Shown here piece after piece: positions 22,451-33,220 of a stretch of DNA of 64,000 bases. Position numbers and translations under genes: made by a program. A model generated the notes under the pieces. The model was not told the origin of the DNA. It saw nothing but the letters and a program-made list of their open reading frames with translations, and made no database searches. The first letter of the stretch is position 1. Every line of letters starts with the position of its first letter. Source of the stretch: Phylloscopus collybita (Eukaryota > Chordata > Aves > Passeriformes > Phylloscopidae); assembly GCA_027886175.1 (NCBI GenBank), contig JAJNNQ010000031.1, forward strand, positions 3,870,001 through 3,934,000, given 5' to 3'.

Positions 22451-25400
22451 CAATCTCTGTAGAACAATACTAGAAGTTGAGCTGGCAAGCTGACAAAAAA
22501 GAACAGTTGGAAAGAAAAGTTTACTCAAAGACAGGCACACTTCTTTAAGGAAAAAAAAAAAAATCTATAGGAAGGTGTTGCCAAATCATCTGCTTTTTCA
22601 GATGTGAAACTTTTAGCAAAGCTCTCTCCAGCGCTGATGTGAGGGAAGGAGCAGGAAACACTATCAGGTTGCCAGATGACTTGAGGATGGTGAGGTGGGA
22701 TTCTGAAGTGCACGTGATAGCAGTAATTCAGGATATTATTCCTCATGTAAAAATAGCTATGCAAAATTAACACAAAGGCTTTGGAATAAAAAGATAAAAG
22801 CCAGGAAACTCAGAGGCTGTGCAGCTCTTTTTTATTTCGTTTCATTTTGGTTTGGGGATTGTGGGGAAACAGCAGAGGAGAGAGAGTCTTTACATTGCAG
22901 CATCTGGGCCAGGGTATAGTCATGACAAAAGGTTACTGCAGTCCTGCTTGGCAAATGGGTGGGAAGAGGACTTGAGTGTAAAGGTGATCTCAGGCTGGGG
23001 GCACATGGACAGAGATGGGAAGAGTGAAAGGCAGAGCTGGAACAAGCCATGCAGTAATGTGCAGGCACCTACAGATCATCACATGGTGGGTCCATGAACG
23101 GGAGAAAATTTCAGCTGTGACTTGCACAGGGGTGTGTTTGTTACTGGGGGTGGAGTAAATCACCTCATAGAGTCTCAGCTTTTTAAAAGCTTAAAGCAAT
23201 GTTCCTTTTCCTGAACCCCAAGCAGCTTCAGCTGGCAAATCTCTATTAGATTGCATTGGTTTACCCTGAATTTGAATTTCACTCCTGGAAATAACATGGC
23301 CATGTGAAGAGGGCTGTAGATGGGATTTCTTTTCCCATCCCCACCATCTGAGCCGATGACCCCGGGCCTTGGCTTGCATTCCTAATAGGATAGGCCTTCC
23401 TTTGTGAGGATCCTTTAGCACCTGTAGGTTACGTGTTCAATTAGCATCTATATCCTGAACTGAGCCCAGTTGCACAAGCTTTGAAAAAAGTAACAACCAA
23501 ATGGCTAATTAGGTCAAATTTGGGGCGTATCAAACTTGACAGTGTCTGGCTTACATCACTGTGGATTTACATAATGGAACTTAACGGTGCTGAAGAGTCT
23601 GTTGTGTCTACTCTGATGCCTCTATGGAAGCTTTTTTCCATAATTTTCTTTAAAACATTCACTCAGAAGAATATCTTCTGGATAACTTTTCTTTGTGTCT
23701 TGTATGGAGCAGGGCTTATACTACTTACTACCTGGGCTACTAACACAATAGTATTGCAATCAGTTATCTTATTTTTCAGAACTCAGTAATCAACGTCAGC
23801 AACCAATTGTTTAGCAAATTTCCTTTTTAAAACCAAAGCTATTTTTCAACTGTTTGTTCAACTACAAAAGCCTGGGAGAGATGGCAAAACCCATGAGGAC
23901 TCAAGGTAAATGCCTTTGTTTTTCTTTTCCAGAGATACTACCTACCAATGAGCAATAATAAAAAAAAAGCAAACAAACCAACAAAATCTTAAGTTAATAA
24001 AGTTTTATACTCTTACTGTGGCTTCCTCTGTCTTCTAGCAGCCCATCCTGTACATCAAAGGTCAGAAAGAACACAATGAGTCACTATCAAAACCCAAAGA
24101 ATGCTTCATGAACAATTACTATACATAAATTGCAGCCTGGTATTTCATTTCTGTGCCAACTCACAGTAATACAGCCCATTTCCTCTCCTTTTTTTTTTTT
24201 TTTTCCCTGCTGCTTTTGTCCATAATAGCAAACAGCTTTGTTAACCTGCTCTCAGAGTTTGACTTTTTTTTTTTTTTTTTTTGAGGGGGTAGGGTACTTA
24301 TACCATTGCCTTTTTGAGTAGTGGGCAGCAGTTGTATGAAGTCTTTTGCTCCATCTCTGTAGGCTACACTTCTTTGGTGTCAAAGTTCCCAACAACCCTG
24401 TAAGACTGCCAGGCTTTGTAGGTAAAAAAAAAAATCATTAGGAATACTGAAAGGATCCCCTTTGAAACCCAGAATCAAAGTGTCCCCCAGAAAAGAATCA
24501 GCTGCCAGTGCAGCTCTGAAACCTGTGCACGTCTCTCAACACATCCACTGTCTGCAGGATCAGCCCCAGGATCCATTCACCCAGTTCAGCAAACTTGGTA
24601 CCCTATACACTCTTATTACTGTGCACGTGGGACAAAACAGGCCTGTTTGGAGCCAAAAGTATCTTAGTGATCATCATCCTTGGTATTTCATCCTGCCATT
24701 CCCAGTTTTCCCACTTCTGGCAATACCTCATGTCCATGACTCTTGCTGCAACCCCCTCAAAGGGAGGCAGAGACATTAATTCCCTTGTATAAAATCCAAG
24801 AAATAAAAATCTTAAAAAAAAATTGCTGAACAAATATCTTGAAGGCAAATGAAGGAGAATTGTTTTTCAGAAGGTAGGTATTATGTGTGTGTGCAATTAA
24901 TGAATGCAAACCCAGATTTATAATGTCTTCATTTTATTACCTAAGCACTCAAATTCTGCACACTGGTCAGTTTTTTTAAGTAGTCTGCTGGTTAACATTT
25001 ATTGCCTCTAACGAGCAATAATATGGACTAGAAAGTTGTGATGACAAGTAGCAACAACTGGCATTCTCTCAACAATTCCACAATAAGAAAAGAGGGAAGT
25101 AAGATAATATCAGCCAGCTTCCTTCTGAAGAGGTTTGGTTAAGTCAGAATTCTTCGTTTCAGAAAATTACAAAGCAAAACTACTTCAGACTACTATTCTA
25201 CCTAGCATGGGAGGAAGATAGTAGATATTTTTAATGTTCCTAAAATAATCACATCCTATTGTACCCAGCTCTAGTAAAAGGTAGACCGAAGCAAAACATT
25301 GCTTTTTTTTTTTTTCCTGATGAATTGTGAGAAATGTTCAAGGACCCTTCGTTTCAGTTCATAATAACAGAAGTTATCAGATATGTTTGAGGGATATATA

Positions 25401-25790
25401 CTGTACCCTGGCCATACACTGAAACATAAGACTCAGGCAGGTCCAGGGCTTTGATTTGTCTTCAAAAATATTCAGACCAACTACTGACATGAAGGTGACT
25501 CCAAGAAGGGTTTGTGACTGTGCTTGCAAAACACTTGACAAGTTTGGAGCATTTTAATTGTTTACTCAGTTATTAACCCATGCAGTTTCCTGTTTTCAAT
25601 CTCTAAAGAGGAGGTGGTAGCACTTGCACAACTTTGGGAATTAAGATCTAATCCTGGAGGGCCTCCAGGCTGACAGCAACTTATACTTATTAAAAACACC
25701 ACCACAGCAATTTTGAATAGACAAAAGTACCATCAGGTCGTCCCAATATTGGGATATATTGTTAAAATGCTTTTCTGGGGCAATAGTATT
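22451..25790. other. Noncoding sequence with several T/A homopolymers
   Basis: Poly-T runs lie at 24189-24204 and 24265-24282, with A-runs near 22551-22563 and 24423-24433. No gene family is recognised. A 102-codon + frame at 23481-23789 is hydrophobic but carries no identifiable signature. Confidence 0.45.
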
Positions 25791-25907
25791 ATCATAAAAT
25801 CATAGAATGGTTTCAGTTAAAAGGAACCTTAAAGACCATCTCCCTCCAATGCCCCTGCCATGGGCAGGAAGACTTTCCACTAGACCACGTTGCTCCAAGC
25901 CCCATCA
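25791..25907 (-). repeat. CR1 LINE 3'-end fragment
   Basis: 'atcataaaatcatagaatgg' followed by a diverged guide ('tttcagttaaaaggaacc'), then 'cccctgccatgggcaggaag' and 'cgttgctccaagccccatc'. It is the reverse complement of a CR1 terminus and is truncated after about 117 bp. Confidence 0.88.
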
Positions 25908-27011
25908 TCATGCAAATCTTCTAAGTTATTAATTATTTATAAAAATGGAGTGTATTTCGCAACCTCGAGTGAAAGCTGCTATAGCAGACTAATTCATAAA
26001 TCTATTTGGAGCCAAATTTCAGCAAAGCATTTGTAGTTTTTATACATTCTTGGTTGATTAATTCTGAAAACTTGCATGTACACATATAATCTCCATTTTT
26101 GCATATGCTTATACCTATCTGCAAAGTACAAGTGGCAGAAGCGCTGTAGAATTTGCATACATCCAAACAGAAGACTCAGTTCTGCAGGAGAACTTTTAGA
26201 CTTTTAGAATCGTGACCCCTTCTAAGTTACACCAGCAAAATATAGAAAACTCGCTGTCACTTATGATGTAGAGCAAAATGAAAGTAGAGGTGATGAAAGC
26301 GCTTGCTTGGGAATGAGGGAACAATAGATTCTTCGGTCCTTCCCTGCAAAGAAAATATCTCTGCCTTTTTTTTTTTTTTTTTTTTTTAATTATTATTTTT
26401 AATTTTCTTTCTTCTCTCACACTAACTGAATGTGGGTGGAAAAACAGTAGAAAAAGAAAGGGTCATGTTTGCTCCTCAAAATTTGAAGACGGTGTTTTTT
26501 TCCTTTGCCACAGATGCTCCGTGCTCATCAGTTGCCGTGTACTTCTGAGAGAGAAAAGAGAGAGAGAAATTGCCAATAACATTGGTAACCTTAAGTGTAG
26601 GCATGCATAAAAATTTGCTGAAAATTGGGTTGTGGTACATGTTCTTATTTTAGATTTGCCCTTGTTAACGTCTTTTTAATAAACAGGTGCATACACTTCC
26701 CCAAGCTGTCACTGTTGTTTATCCAGTCTGCACACTTTATAAATCTACTAATGGAATAGACCCAATCATCTTAAGGATCTGTGCTTTAATAAGCTACAGT
26801 CTCAAAGTTTTCAGGAAAATACTTTCTGACACTATAGTTCTGCTGGATACAAGCTTCACAAGGTTTGCTTTTCAAGATTAAAAAAAAAGAAAAGCGACAC
26901 AATTTCACTTCTAAGTTCAGCACAATGTAATAGAGAGTTTGGCACATGCTTGACATTAAGATTAGCAACAAAGTGGGATGGATGGAGGGAAGGGAAAATA
27001 AAAAGGTGTGA
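25908..27011. other. AT-rich noncoding sequence
   Basis: No gene is seen. It holds a T22 run at 26366-26387 followed by ATTATT words, and a short GAGA tract near 26550-26568. Confidence 0.45.
26366..26387. repeat. T22 homopolymer
   Basis: Twenty-two T residues grading into 'aattattattttt'. A simple repeat with no recognisable retrocopy attached. Confidence 0.85.
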
Positions 27012-27421
27012 GAAAGGTGGAGCAGCTCCAGAAATGGAGAAAGCTGGGTTGTTCAGCGTGGAGAAGGCTCCAAGGAGACCTTAGAGCCCCTTCCAGTGCC
27101 TAAAGGGGCTCCAGGAGAGCTGGGGAGAAACTTCAGACAAGGGTCTGGAATGACAGAACAAGGGGGAAGAGCTCTAAACTGAAAGAGGGTAGGTTTAGAT
27201 TGGATATTAGGAAGAAATTATTGCCTGTGAGGGTGGTGAGGCCCTAGCACAGGTTACCCAGAGAAGCTCTGGCTGCTCCATCCCTAGAATAGTTTAAGAC
27301 CAGGCCTGGTTGGGGCTTGGAGAAACCTGGGATAGTGGAAGGTGTTCCAGGCCATCACAGGAGGGATTTGAACTGCATGGTCCTTAAGATTCCTTCCAAC
27401 CCAAGCCATTCTATGATTCTG
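27012..27421 (+). repeat. CR1 LINE 3'-end fragment (about 410 bp)
   Basis: This is one of the longest CR1 pieces in the window. It runs from 'ggtggagcagctcc' through 'cttccagtgcctaaaggggc', 'tggaatgacagaacaagggg', 'gagggtggtgaggccctagc' and 'aacctgggatagtggaaggt' to a complete 'ccattctatgattctg' 3' end in sense orientation. The presence of the 3' terminus and the loss of the 5' part fit normal LINE truncation. Confidence 0.93.
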
Positions 27422-29365
27422 GATCTTGTTAAGGGAACCAAACATTTACTCTGCATTGCAGCTTTCAGTCTTAAGCAGCATAAACACTCTTTATTGGATC
27501 CATCCCCTGGTTCTTTGAGAACAGAGATGCTACACCCCCTCAATCATGTTGGTATCCTCTGCTGGACTCACTCCAGCAGCTCCTACTGAGGATCTCCAGA
27601 ATTTAGAGGAATGAAAGCAGCAAAATAAACTTTCACCACCTCACTGAAGTTACTTAGAAATGGACGATCTTTAGGGTCTTTCTGACACAAATTGTCCCAT
27701 GATTCTATGATATGTAAAACTAAAGTTATCTCTCTTGCTGTATCAGCAGAGGAAAATTTCCAGCTATCACCAGCTTGGTTTGCAGTCAAGTCTATGGCCT
27801 ACATGTGAGAAGTCAAATAACCCCTTATTTACATGCAGCTCCTAAAAAGTTTTTAACCTAGAACTTCACATGACTTGATGTGGTATGGGTTTCACAGTGC
27901 CTCATCAGGTGAGGAACCCTTGAGCAGCCTCTGTGCTGGTCTGAGTCACAGTGATCCACAAGGAACTCCACTCACAGACTTCACTGCCAGCATTATTCCT
28001 TCTGGGAAAAAGGCAAAAAAAAAAAAAAGAAAAAACATTTTATAGCAGTGAGCCTGGGTGCAGGACAGATCGAGGGATTTGCAATGAAAAAAGTTAGAGG
28101 GGCTCATTAGAGGCAAAGTTATTAGGCCAAGCAAACAGTTAATCCCTGTCACACAGAGGTAACAGAGTTGCCAGCCTTAAACTCTAAATTAAAGGCACTT
28201 TCTGAGCACCAGAGAAGTGACTCTTTTTTGCAGCTTCCTCAGTACCATCCATCTACCATAATGCTGTGGTGTTTTTCTTTCTTTAAATTCTGGGCTCCAA
28301 CTAATTACTGGCAGGAAGTGCCTATTTTTATGCCATTAGTATGCAAATGAGTGAGAAGTAGAAAAATATTCTAAAGGAACTGTTACAATATCTGTCCACA
28401 GATTACTGGCCAATTAGAACATGGGATTAGGGCTGCAGGACCCCAAAAGAGTATGGCCAAAGTCTTTCTGCTTGGGTGCCTCAAGTGTAGTTTCAATGGG
28501 AACTGTATATACACGGTCCTTTTCCTCAAAAAAAAAAAGGGGGGGGGGGGGGGGAAAGTTCAAGCCTAAATTGCCTGCTTACAAATGAGCACTTCTACAC
28601 TTGGAAAATAAATGCCTTCACTTCCTTGCCTCAATTTTTCTATCCATAAATTGGGGATAAAACATCCTGTTTGTCTGCGTTCCAGCACATGCCAGGGGCA
28701 AATTATTCAGCTGGACTGGAGGCCCCTCATCTGTCACCCTGTCTGAAAGACACAACCTTATAAAATTATTTATAATGTGCATGATAAATATTAAAAGATT
28801 TTCAGGTCTTACCACTTCTGCCTAGGTAAAGCTCATGAAGAACTGTCTGCTTCGTGGCGTTTTCACATTTCCACAGCTTCGCAGTGTCAGGAATTCAGAG
28901 GTGCAGGACAGTGGAAAGCTATTGGAAAACAACTTCACCAGGAATTTTTAACCTAAAAACTTGTGAAACAAAACACTGCATTAGCCTACGGGTATTTCTC
29001 ATGCAAATCAGCCTTCTCGTCACTCTTTCATAACCACTGACTAGCCAGAGAAGGAAAAAAAAACAAACAAAAAAACCCAACAAACCATAATTCCTCAAGT
29101 TACTGGTGTTGATGCTTCTCTCAGCTGTACTCCTTGGAAATTCTACTTCGTCACTCCATTAGGTGTTACTCATTTTGACTTCCTATAGGAAAAAAATAAA
29201 TAAATTCTGTCTACGTATCAGAGATAACACCATGCTAAACTGAGCCAGCGTGACAAAACATTTCTCCTCTAAAATAGTTTTGCTGGGAAGGTTTGTTACT
29301 CAAGGTGGGCAAAAAGAGGTTTACACACCTGCCCCTAACAATTACACCTCCAAAGGAGGCCAGCA
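27422..29365. other. Noncoding sequence with poly-purine run
   Basis: No gene is recognised. It includes the A11G16 tract at 28528-28554, A-runs near 28017-28028 and 29055-29075, and a stray 'gattctatgata' at about 27701, which is too short to call a CR1. Confidence 0.45.
28528..28554. repeat. A11-G16 compound homopolymer
   Basis: Eleven A residues (28528-28538) are followed directly by sixteen G residues (28539-28554). The tract is all purine. The G16 run can form an intramolecular G-quadruplex. Its length is likely variable between individuals and error-prone in sequencing. Confidence 0.88.
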
Positions 29366-29798
29366 GGTTGATCAGGGAGATGGAGCACCTCTCCAGTGAG
29401 ATACGGATGAGGGAATTGGGATTGTTCAGCCTGGGAAAGAGAAGGCTTTGAGGTGGTTTCGTTGTGACCTTCCAGTGTCTGAAGGGAATTTATGGGAAAA
29501 ATGGGACAACTTACAAGACCATGTTGTGACAGTGTAACGGGGAACAGGTCCAAACTCGGACAGGTTTAGATGAGAGATTAGGAAAACATTCTTTACTGGG
29601 AAGGTGGTGAGGCACTGGAACAAGTTGCCCAGGGAAGTTGTGTCTGTTTCATCCCTACAAGTGCTCAGTGCTGGCCTGGGTGGTGCTTGGAGCAACCTGG
29701 TCTAGTAAAAGGTGCTCCTGGCCATGGCATGGAACAAGGAAGTCTTTAAAGTCCCTTCCAACCCAAACCATTTTACGAATCTATGATGATTCTATGAT
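29366..29798 (+). repeat. CR1 LINE 3'-end fragment (about 430 bp), nearest to the CpG island
   Basis: It begins 'gttgatcagggagatggagc' and contains 'attgggattgttcagcctgg', 'ggtggtgaggcactggaaca', 'ggtgcttggagcaacctggt' and 'cccttccaacccaaaccatt', ending with two partial terminal repeats ('atctatgatgattctatgat'). Sense orientation. It lies only about 240 bp upstream of the CpG island and marks the left limit of clearly repetitive DNA before the promoter. Confidence 0.93.
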
Positions 29799-30199
29799 AA
29801 CACCTGCTCAGCCTCTCCCAGGAGCTGCACCACCTGAAAAGGCTTGAGTTACGGAAAGAACACACACCTCCCACTCATATCTAACTGGCAACAGCCCTGA
29901 TTGTCACTCTTTTCAGCTGCTTCTTCCAGAAAACCATCTTCCATCTAATTGTTTTTATTTAGCCCACCTGGTGCATAACTCCTTGCTATTTATTCCTCCC
30001 ACCCCTCCCTGCTCCTAAAACTCTTGTAAGAGGGGTTCGTCGCTTTCCTGGCACGGTCTGTTTCCCCGTTCCATCGCTTCGCTCTGGGCTCCTTCTGCCC
30101 GTGCCCCGCTCCGGCAGCCGCGCTGTCCCCGGCGGATCCCCGGGGCCCGTCCCGCTCTCCCCGCGGGCAGGGAGGGTCCCCGGGCGGCGGGGCGGAAGG

Positions 30200-30310
30200 G
30201 GGGGCCGGCGCTGAGCTGAGGGAGGGGCCGGGACGCCGGCGCGTCGCTGCCGACGGTCTCCAGGAGGGAGTGAGGAGGAGGAGGAGGAGGAAGAGGAGGA
30301 GGAGGAGGAG
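30200..30310 (+). other. Putative noncoding first exon ending at a splice donor
   Basis: The sequence GAGGAG followed by GTGAGC at 30310/30311 is a near-consensus 5' splice site placed inside the CpG island. No ATG-initiated conserved frame is recognisable upstream, so the exon would be 5' UTR. The start is arbitrary because no transcription start can be read from the sequence. The gene is not identified; the downstream exons lie beyond the window or are not recognisable. An alternative first exon may contain the ATG at 30614. Confidence 0.4.
30272..30310 (+). repeat. GAG/GGA triplet repeat in the CpG island
   Basis: Thirteen GAG-type triplets with one interruption (GAA) make a 39-bp purine-only tract. 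It abuts the GTGAGC donor match at 30311. If transcribed rightwards it would be the last 39 nt of a 5' UTR exon and could serve as a purine-rich exonic splicing enhancer. On the opposite strand it gives a serine- or leucine-rich shadow frame. Confidence 0.85.
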
Positions 30311-30610
30311 GTGAGCGCCCTCGGGGTGGGGTGAGAGCGGGGCCGCCCGCGCCAGGCGGGAGGGAGGGAAGGGGTCAGCGGGGCGGGCGCTCGGCAGCAG
30401 GACCGGCGGCAGAGAGGGCTGCGGGGGGGAGCCGAGAGCAAGCGAGGGGAGCAGAGCAGCCGGCTCCGCCCGCCGCGGCTCCCGGCACCTGCGGCCGCGC
30501 TGAGCACGGGCCCGCGGCTGGGCGGGGAGCGCGGCCCCGCCGTGCCCCGGAGCGCCGCGGGCGGGCTGGGGCCGCTCCCCGGGAGCCGCGCGGCCGCCTC
30601 CCGCCGCTCT

Positions 30611-30619
30611 AAAATGGCT
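30611..30619 (+). promoter_or_regulatory. YY1-like motif (AAAATGGCT) overlapping a strong-context ATG
   Basis: AAAATGGCTGC fits the YY1 core (AANATGGC), which in vertebrate CpG-island promoters usually sits just downstream of the transcription start in the sense direction. The embedded ATG at 30614 has A at -3 and G at +4, a good start context. So this is either a YY1 site near an initiation point at about 30,600, or the start of a short alanine/glycine-rich N-terminus, or both. Confidence 0.5.
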
Positions 30620-30820
30620 GCTGGAGGGACCGGGAGCTCGGGCAGCGGCTGCGGCTGCCCCGGGCCCTTCCCGGAGCCGGGCGGGCCCTGCGGCGGGCGG
30701 GCAGCGCGGCCTGGCCGGGCCTGGGCCCCGCGCCGCAGCCAGCGCCGGGGCCCGGGCGCTCGGAGCGCCCGTGGGGAGGTTGTTTCCTACAGACGCTCTT
30801 ATTTTGCCCTTTTGTTTTGA
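30614..30820 (+). CDS. Possible first coding exon, unidentified (doubtful)
   Basis: A frame of 68 codons opens with MAAGG at the strong-context ATG, is rich in Gly, Pro, Ala and Arg through the CpG island, and stops at 30818-30820 just beyond it. A real first exon would have to splice before the stop. The only candidate donor seen, GAG/GTTGTT near 30779, is weak. No domain or family is recognisable. GC-rich DNA commonly stays open by chance, so this is reported only because of the start context. If the 30311 donor is used this segment would be intronic. Confidence 0.15.
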   Translation: MAAGGTGSSGSGCGCPGPFPEPGGPCGGRAARPGRAWAPRRSQRRGPGARSARGEVVSYRRSYFALLF

Positions 30821-33087
30821 CATGCAAGGTGTGCAGAGCAGGGGCTGTCTTTTTTTGTGAGTAGTTAAAGGGAGCGGCAAAGTCCGAACCCAGTTTGATT
30901 CCAAATACTGAAATTAAAATGTTCATGCGTATGAGCGGTACTGCTGGTGAAGCTGTCTGGAAAAATTGCGCCCTTTGCTTTGGCATTCCATCAAGCTTTA
31001 TAGAAGAAGGAAAACAAACAAAAAAAAACTTTAAAAATGCTACTTGTGCTAAATGTGTGGTTTTTAGGAAATCGGTTTTATTATTATAAGCTAGGTATGC
31101 CCTGGAACAGAACACTTTGCAGTAGAGGAGCTGCTTAAATATACTTTGTAAACACATCCCAACTTTAGGGAAGTGTCTGGGATGAATGGGACTTGGCAGA
31201 TCTGCACAAATCTTTTAACACATGACTGCAGTGACTGGAGTAGCAGACTAGAGGAGGGAAACCTTTTAAGGTGCAAAAGCATTCACTTTTTTTTTTTTTT
31301 TAAGAAGTGTAGGAAAGAGTTTGAAGCTTAATTTATGGTTCGGAGTTGAGCCCAATAGTCAGGTAAAGTCAAATAGCAGATTTTAGTGTGGGTTATAACA
31401 ATGGCTTGGCATAATTCAATAGAGCTATTTTATTGGACTCTATTAACCTGGTTAACCTTAAATCTTAACCATGACAGGGTTTTTATGTAAAGAGCCTCTA
31501 TACGAAATACAATATTGAATTTTAAGTAAGGCTTTCAAGGCTTTATGTAGAATGTATTCTTGCACCTTCTTTTTTGCCTTCTTTCTTGAAAGTCCAGTTG
31601 TACTGAAGTCTGTTTAAATACTTTAAGTCCAGGTTGCACAGATCAGTTATGGGGAGATAGGATTTTAAATCAGTCCTGGGGTTTTTTTTTTTTTTTGAGT
31701 TTGTGTATACATAAACCAGTGAAGGTTATTCTCAATGTAGTGTGAGCACCTTGGTGTTTACAACCGTAGCATTATACAAGTATGTTTTGTAACTGACTTG
31801 TTTACAAACTTGCTGGTCAATTTAATGAATGATAGTGACAACCTAGCAAGAAAGTTCTGCTCAGCTGAGGGTGTTGGTACTTTACAAACAGAGCACCACA
31901 TTCCTCCCTCAGCTGATAAAATGCACAGTTTGATTTCTGGTGCACCTGAATTTGAATCTCCTGTGATGTGCCATGAGTTAAATACCTGCTAATTAACCCT
32001 TGTGGATCCTTTGCCTGCGTTAGGATCAATACCAAGTGCAACAGGTGCTGTTGCAAAAGTGGTGCCCATAGCTTGCAGAGTTCCTGTGTTACAGCTGAAA
32101 CCTGTCGCTTTTGCTGCTAAGTCACTCAGACTCTAGTGTAAAAATTATACAACTTCCTTAATGTTGTTTTAAAACCAGAGATATAGACATATTTTAAAGA
32201 CCTAGCTGGCTGGAGGCCCATTTTAGAGTGGCCGGTAAAAGCAATAAACTATCCTCAAACATTTCTGCTCAATAAAATTTGAGAATATGAAAACAAAAAG
32301 TTCCTGGTTTCGCTTTTTTATAAATGTTTTCTACACTCTGTGACTGCAAAGTGCTTTGAGCCCGTAGCTCAGAGCCACGTGAACTTGAGCATTGTAGGCC
32401 TCAGTCCCCAATTTACAGCATTGAGTTTGTTACTTTCTGTTTTGATCAGAGCAGTGAAGTTTTGTGGTCTCTGACCAATGTCCTGCACTGGTGAAAGTAT
32501 CTAAATAGATGATTTTATCATCAAAACAGCACTTTTTTAGTGTACTTTCCTTCACTTAGGGCTCCTGGAATCAGCTTCTTGTACAAAACCTGGATGACTG
32601 TTGGAAGCTGTGACAACACCAAGCACTTCCTGACGTAGAGAAGGCCAGTAGTTCTGGCACCATTTAATCTATTTAAACTCCTTAATGTCTGTAAGCTGGA
32701 ATATAATTTACAGAAAAGAAATGAAATGCCTATACATCTTGTCATTTGACTTTACAAGATCAGAATATTCTTGTCCAAAGCAATCCCACATAGTCCAGCT
32801 TGAGAGGGCCATGGGGGGTAAGGCATTTCTCCTGCAGCTGTTGAGCAAATATTTAATGTGGAATGCTGTGTTGGCTTAGCTGTTCCAATTGCAATGAGGA
32901 AGTCTTGTCCATGGACTTAAGATGTTACCTGGTTAAATAAAAGTGGTAACTGCTGTTTCTGTAAAAAGTGGGTTCACAAATGTAACATACACAATCCTGT
33001 GTGGACAGAATTGTGTTCTGTTGTAGGGAAATACACTGAAAATTTTTAGTGGTATGAGAATTATTCTTGGTTATAGGAGTGGTGAAT
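30800..33087. other. Intronic-looking sequence right of the island
   Basis: The composition switches to AT-rich within about 100 bp of the island edge. T-runs occur at 31288-31302 and 31681-31696. Small ORFs have no family resemblance. An E-box CACGTG occurs near 32376. Confidence 0.45.
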
Positions 33088-33220
33088 CTTCAAGGCTAGG
33101 CTGGATAGGGCTTGGAGAAACCCGATCTAGCAGATGTCCCTGTTCATGGCAAGGAGTTGGAATAAAACTATCTTTAAATTTCTCTCCAACCTGAACTGTT
33201 TAATGATTCTGTTTTATGAT
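33088..33220 (+). repeat. CR1 LINE 3'-end fragment, diverged
   Basis: 'cttcaaggctaggctggata', 'gggcttggagaaacccgatc', 'gatgtccctgttcatggcaa' and 'ctccaacctgaactgtttaa' follow the CR1 3' end in sense orientation with many substitutions. Short and old-looking. Confidence 0.85.

Larger units (their letters stand above)
30037..30772. promoter_or_regulatory. CpG island promoter
   Basis: A roughly 735-bp block of very GC-rich DNA dense in CpG, in sharp contrast with AT-rich flanks on both sides. It holds GC boxes (Sp1-type) at 30189-30195, 30380-30387 and 30520-30527, has no TATA box, and contains a GGA/GAG triplet tract and a YY1-like motif. CpG islands of this kind in birds are nearly always promoters of housekeeping or developmental genes. 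Direction is inferred as + strand from the splice-donor match at 30311 and from T/G strand bias downstream. Bidirectional activity cannot be excluded. Long open frames on both strands (for example a 304-codon minus-strand frame) are composition artefacts. Confidence 0.85.

Noticed and set aside
27695..27712. 'gattctatgatatg' as another CR1 end
   Set aside because: Only the terminal octamer resembles CR1. The flanking sequence does not match.
29990..30904. 304-codon minus-strand open frame across the CpG island
   Set aside because: It is low-complexity Ala/Pro/Arg/Ser/Leu sequence caused by GC-rich DNA and the GAG triplet tract, with no domain. It starts in AT-rich DNA with no conserved look.
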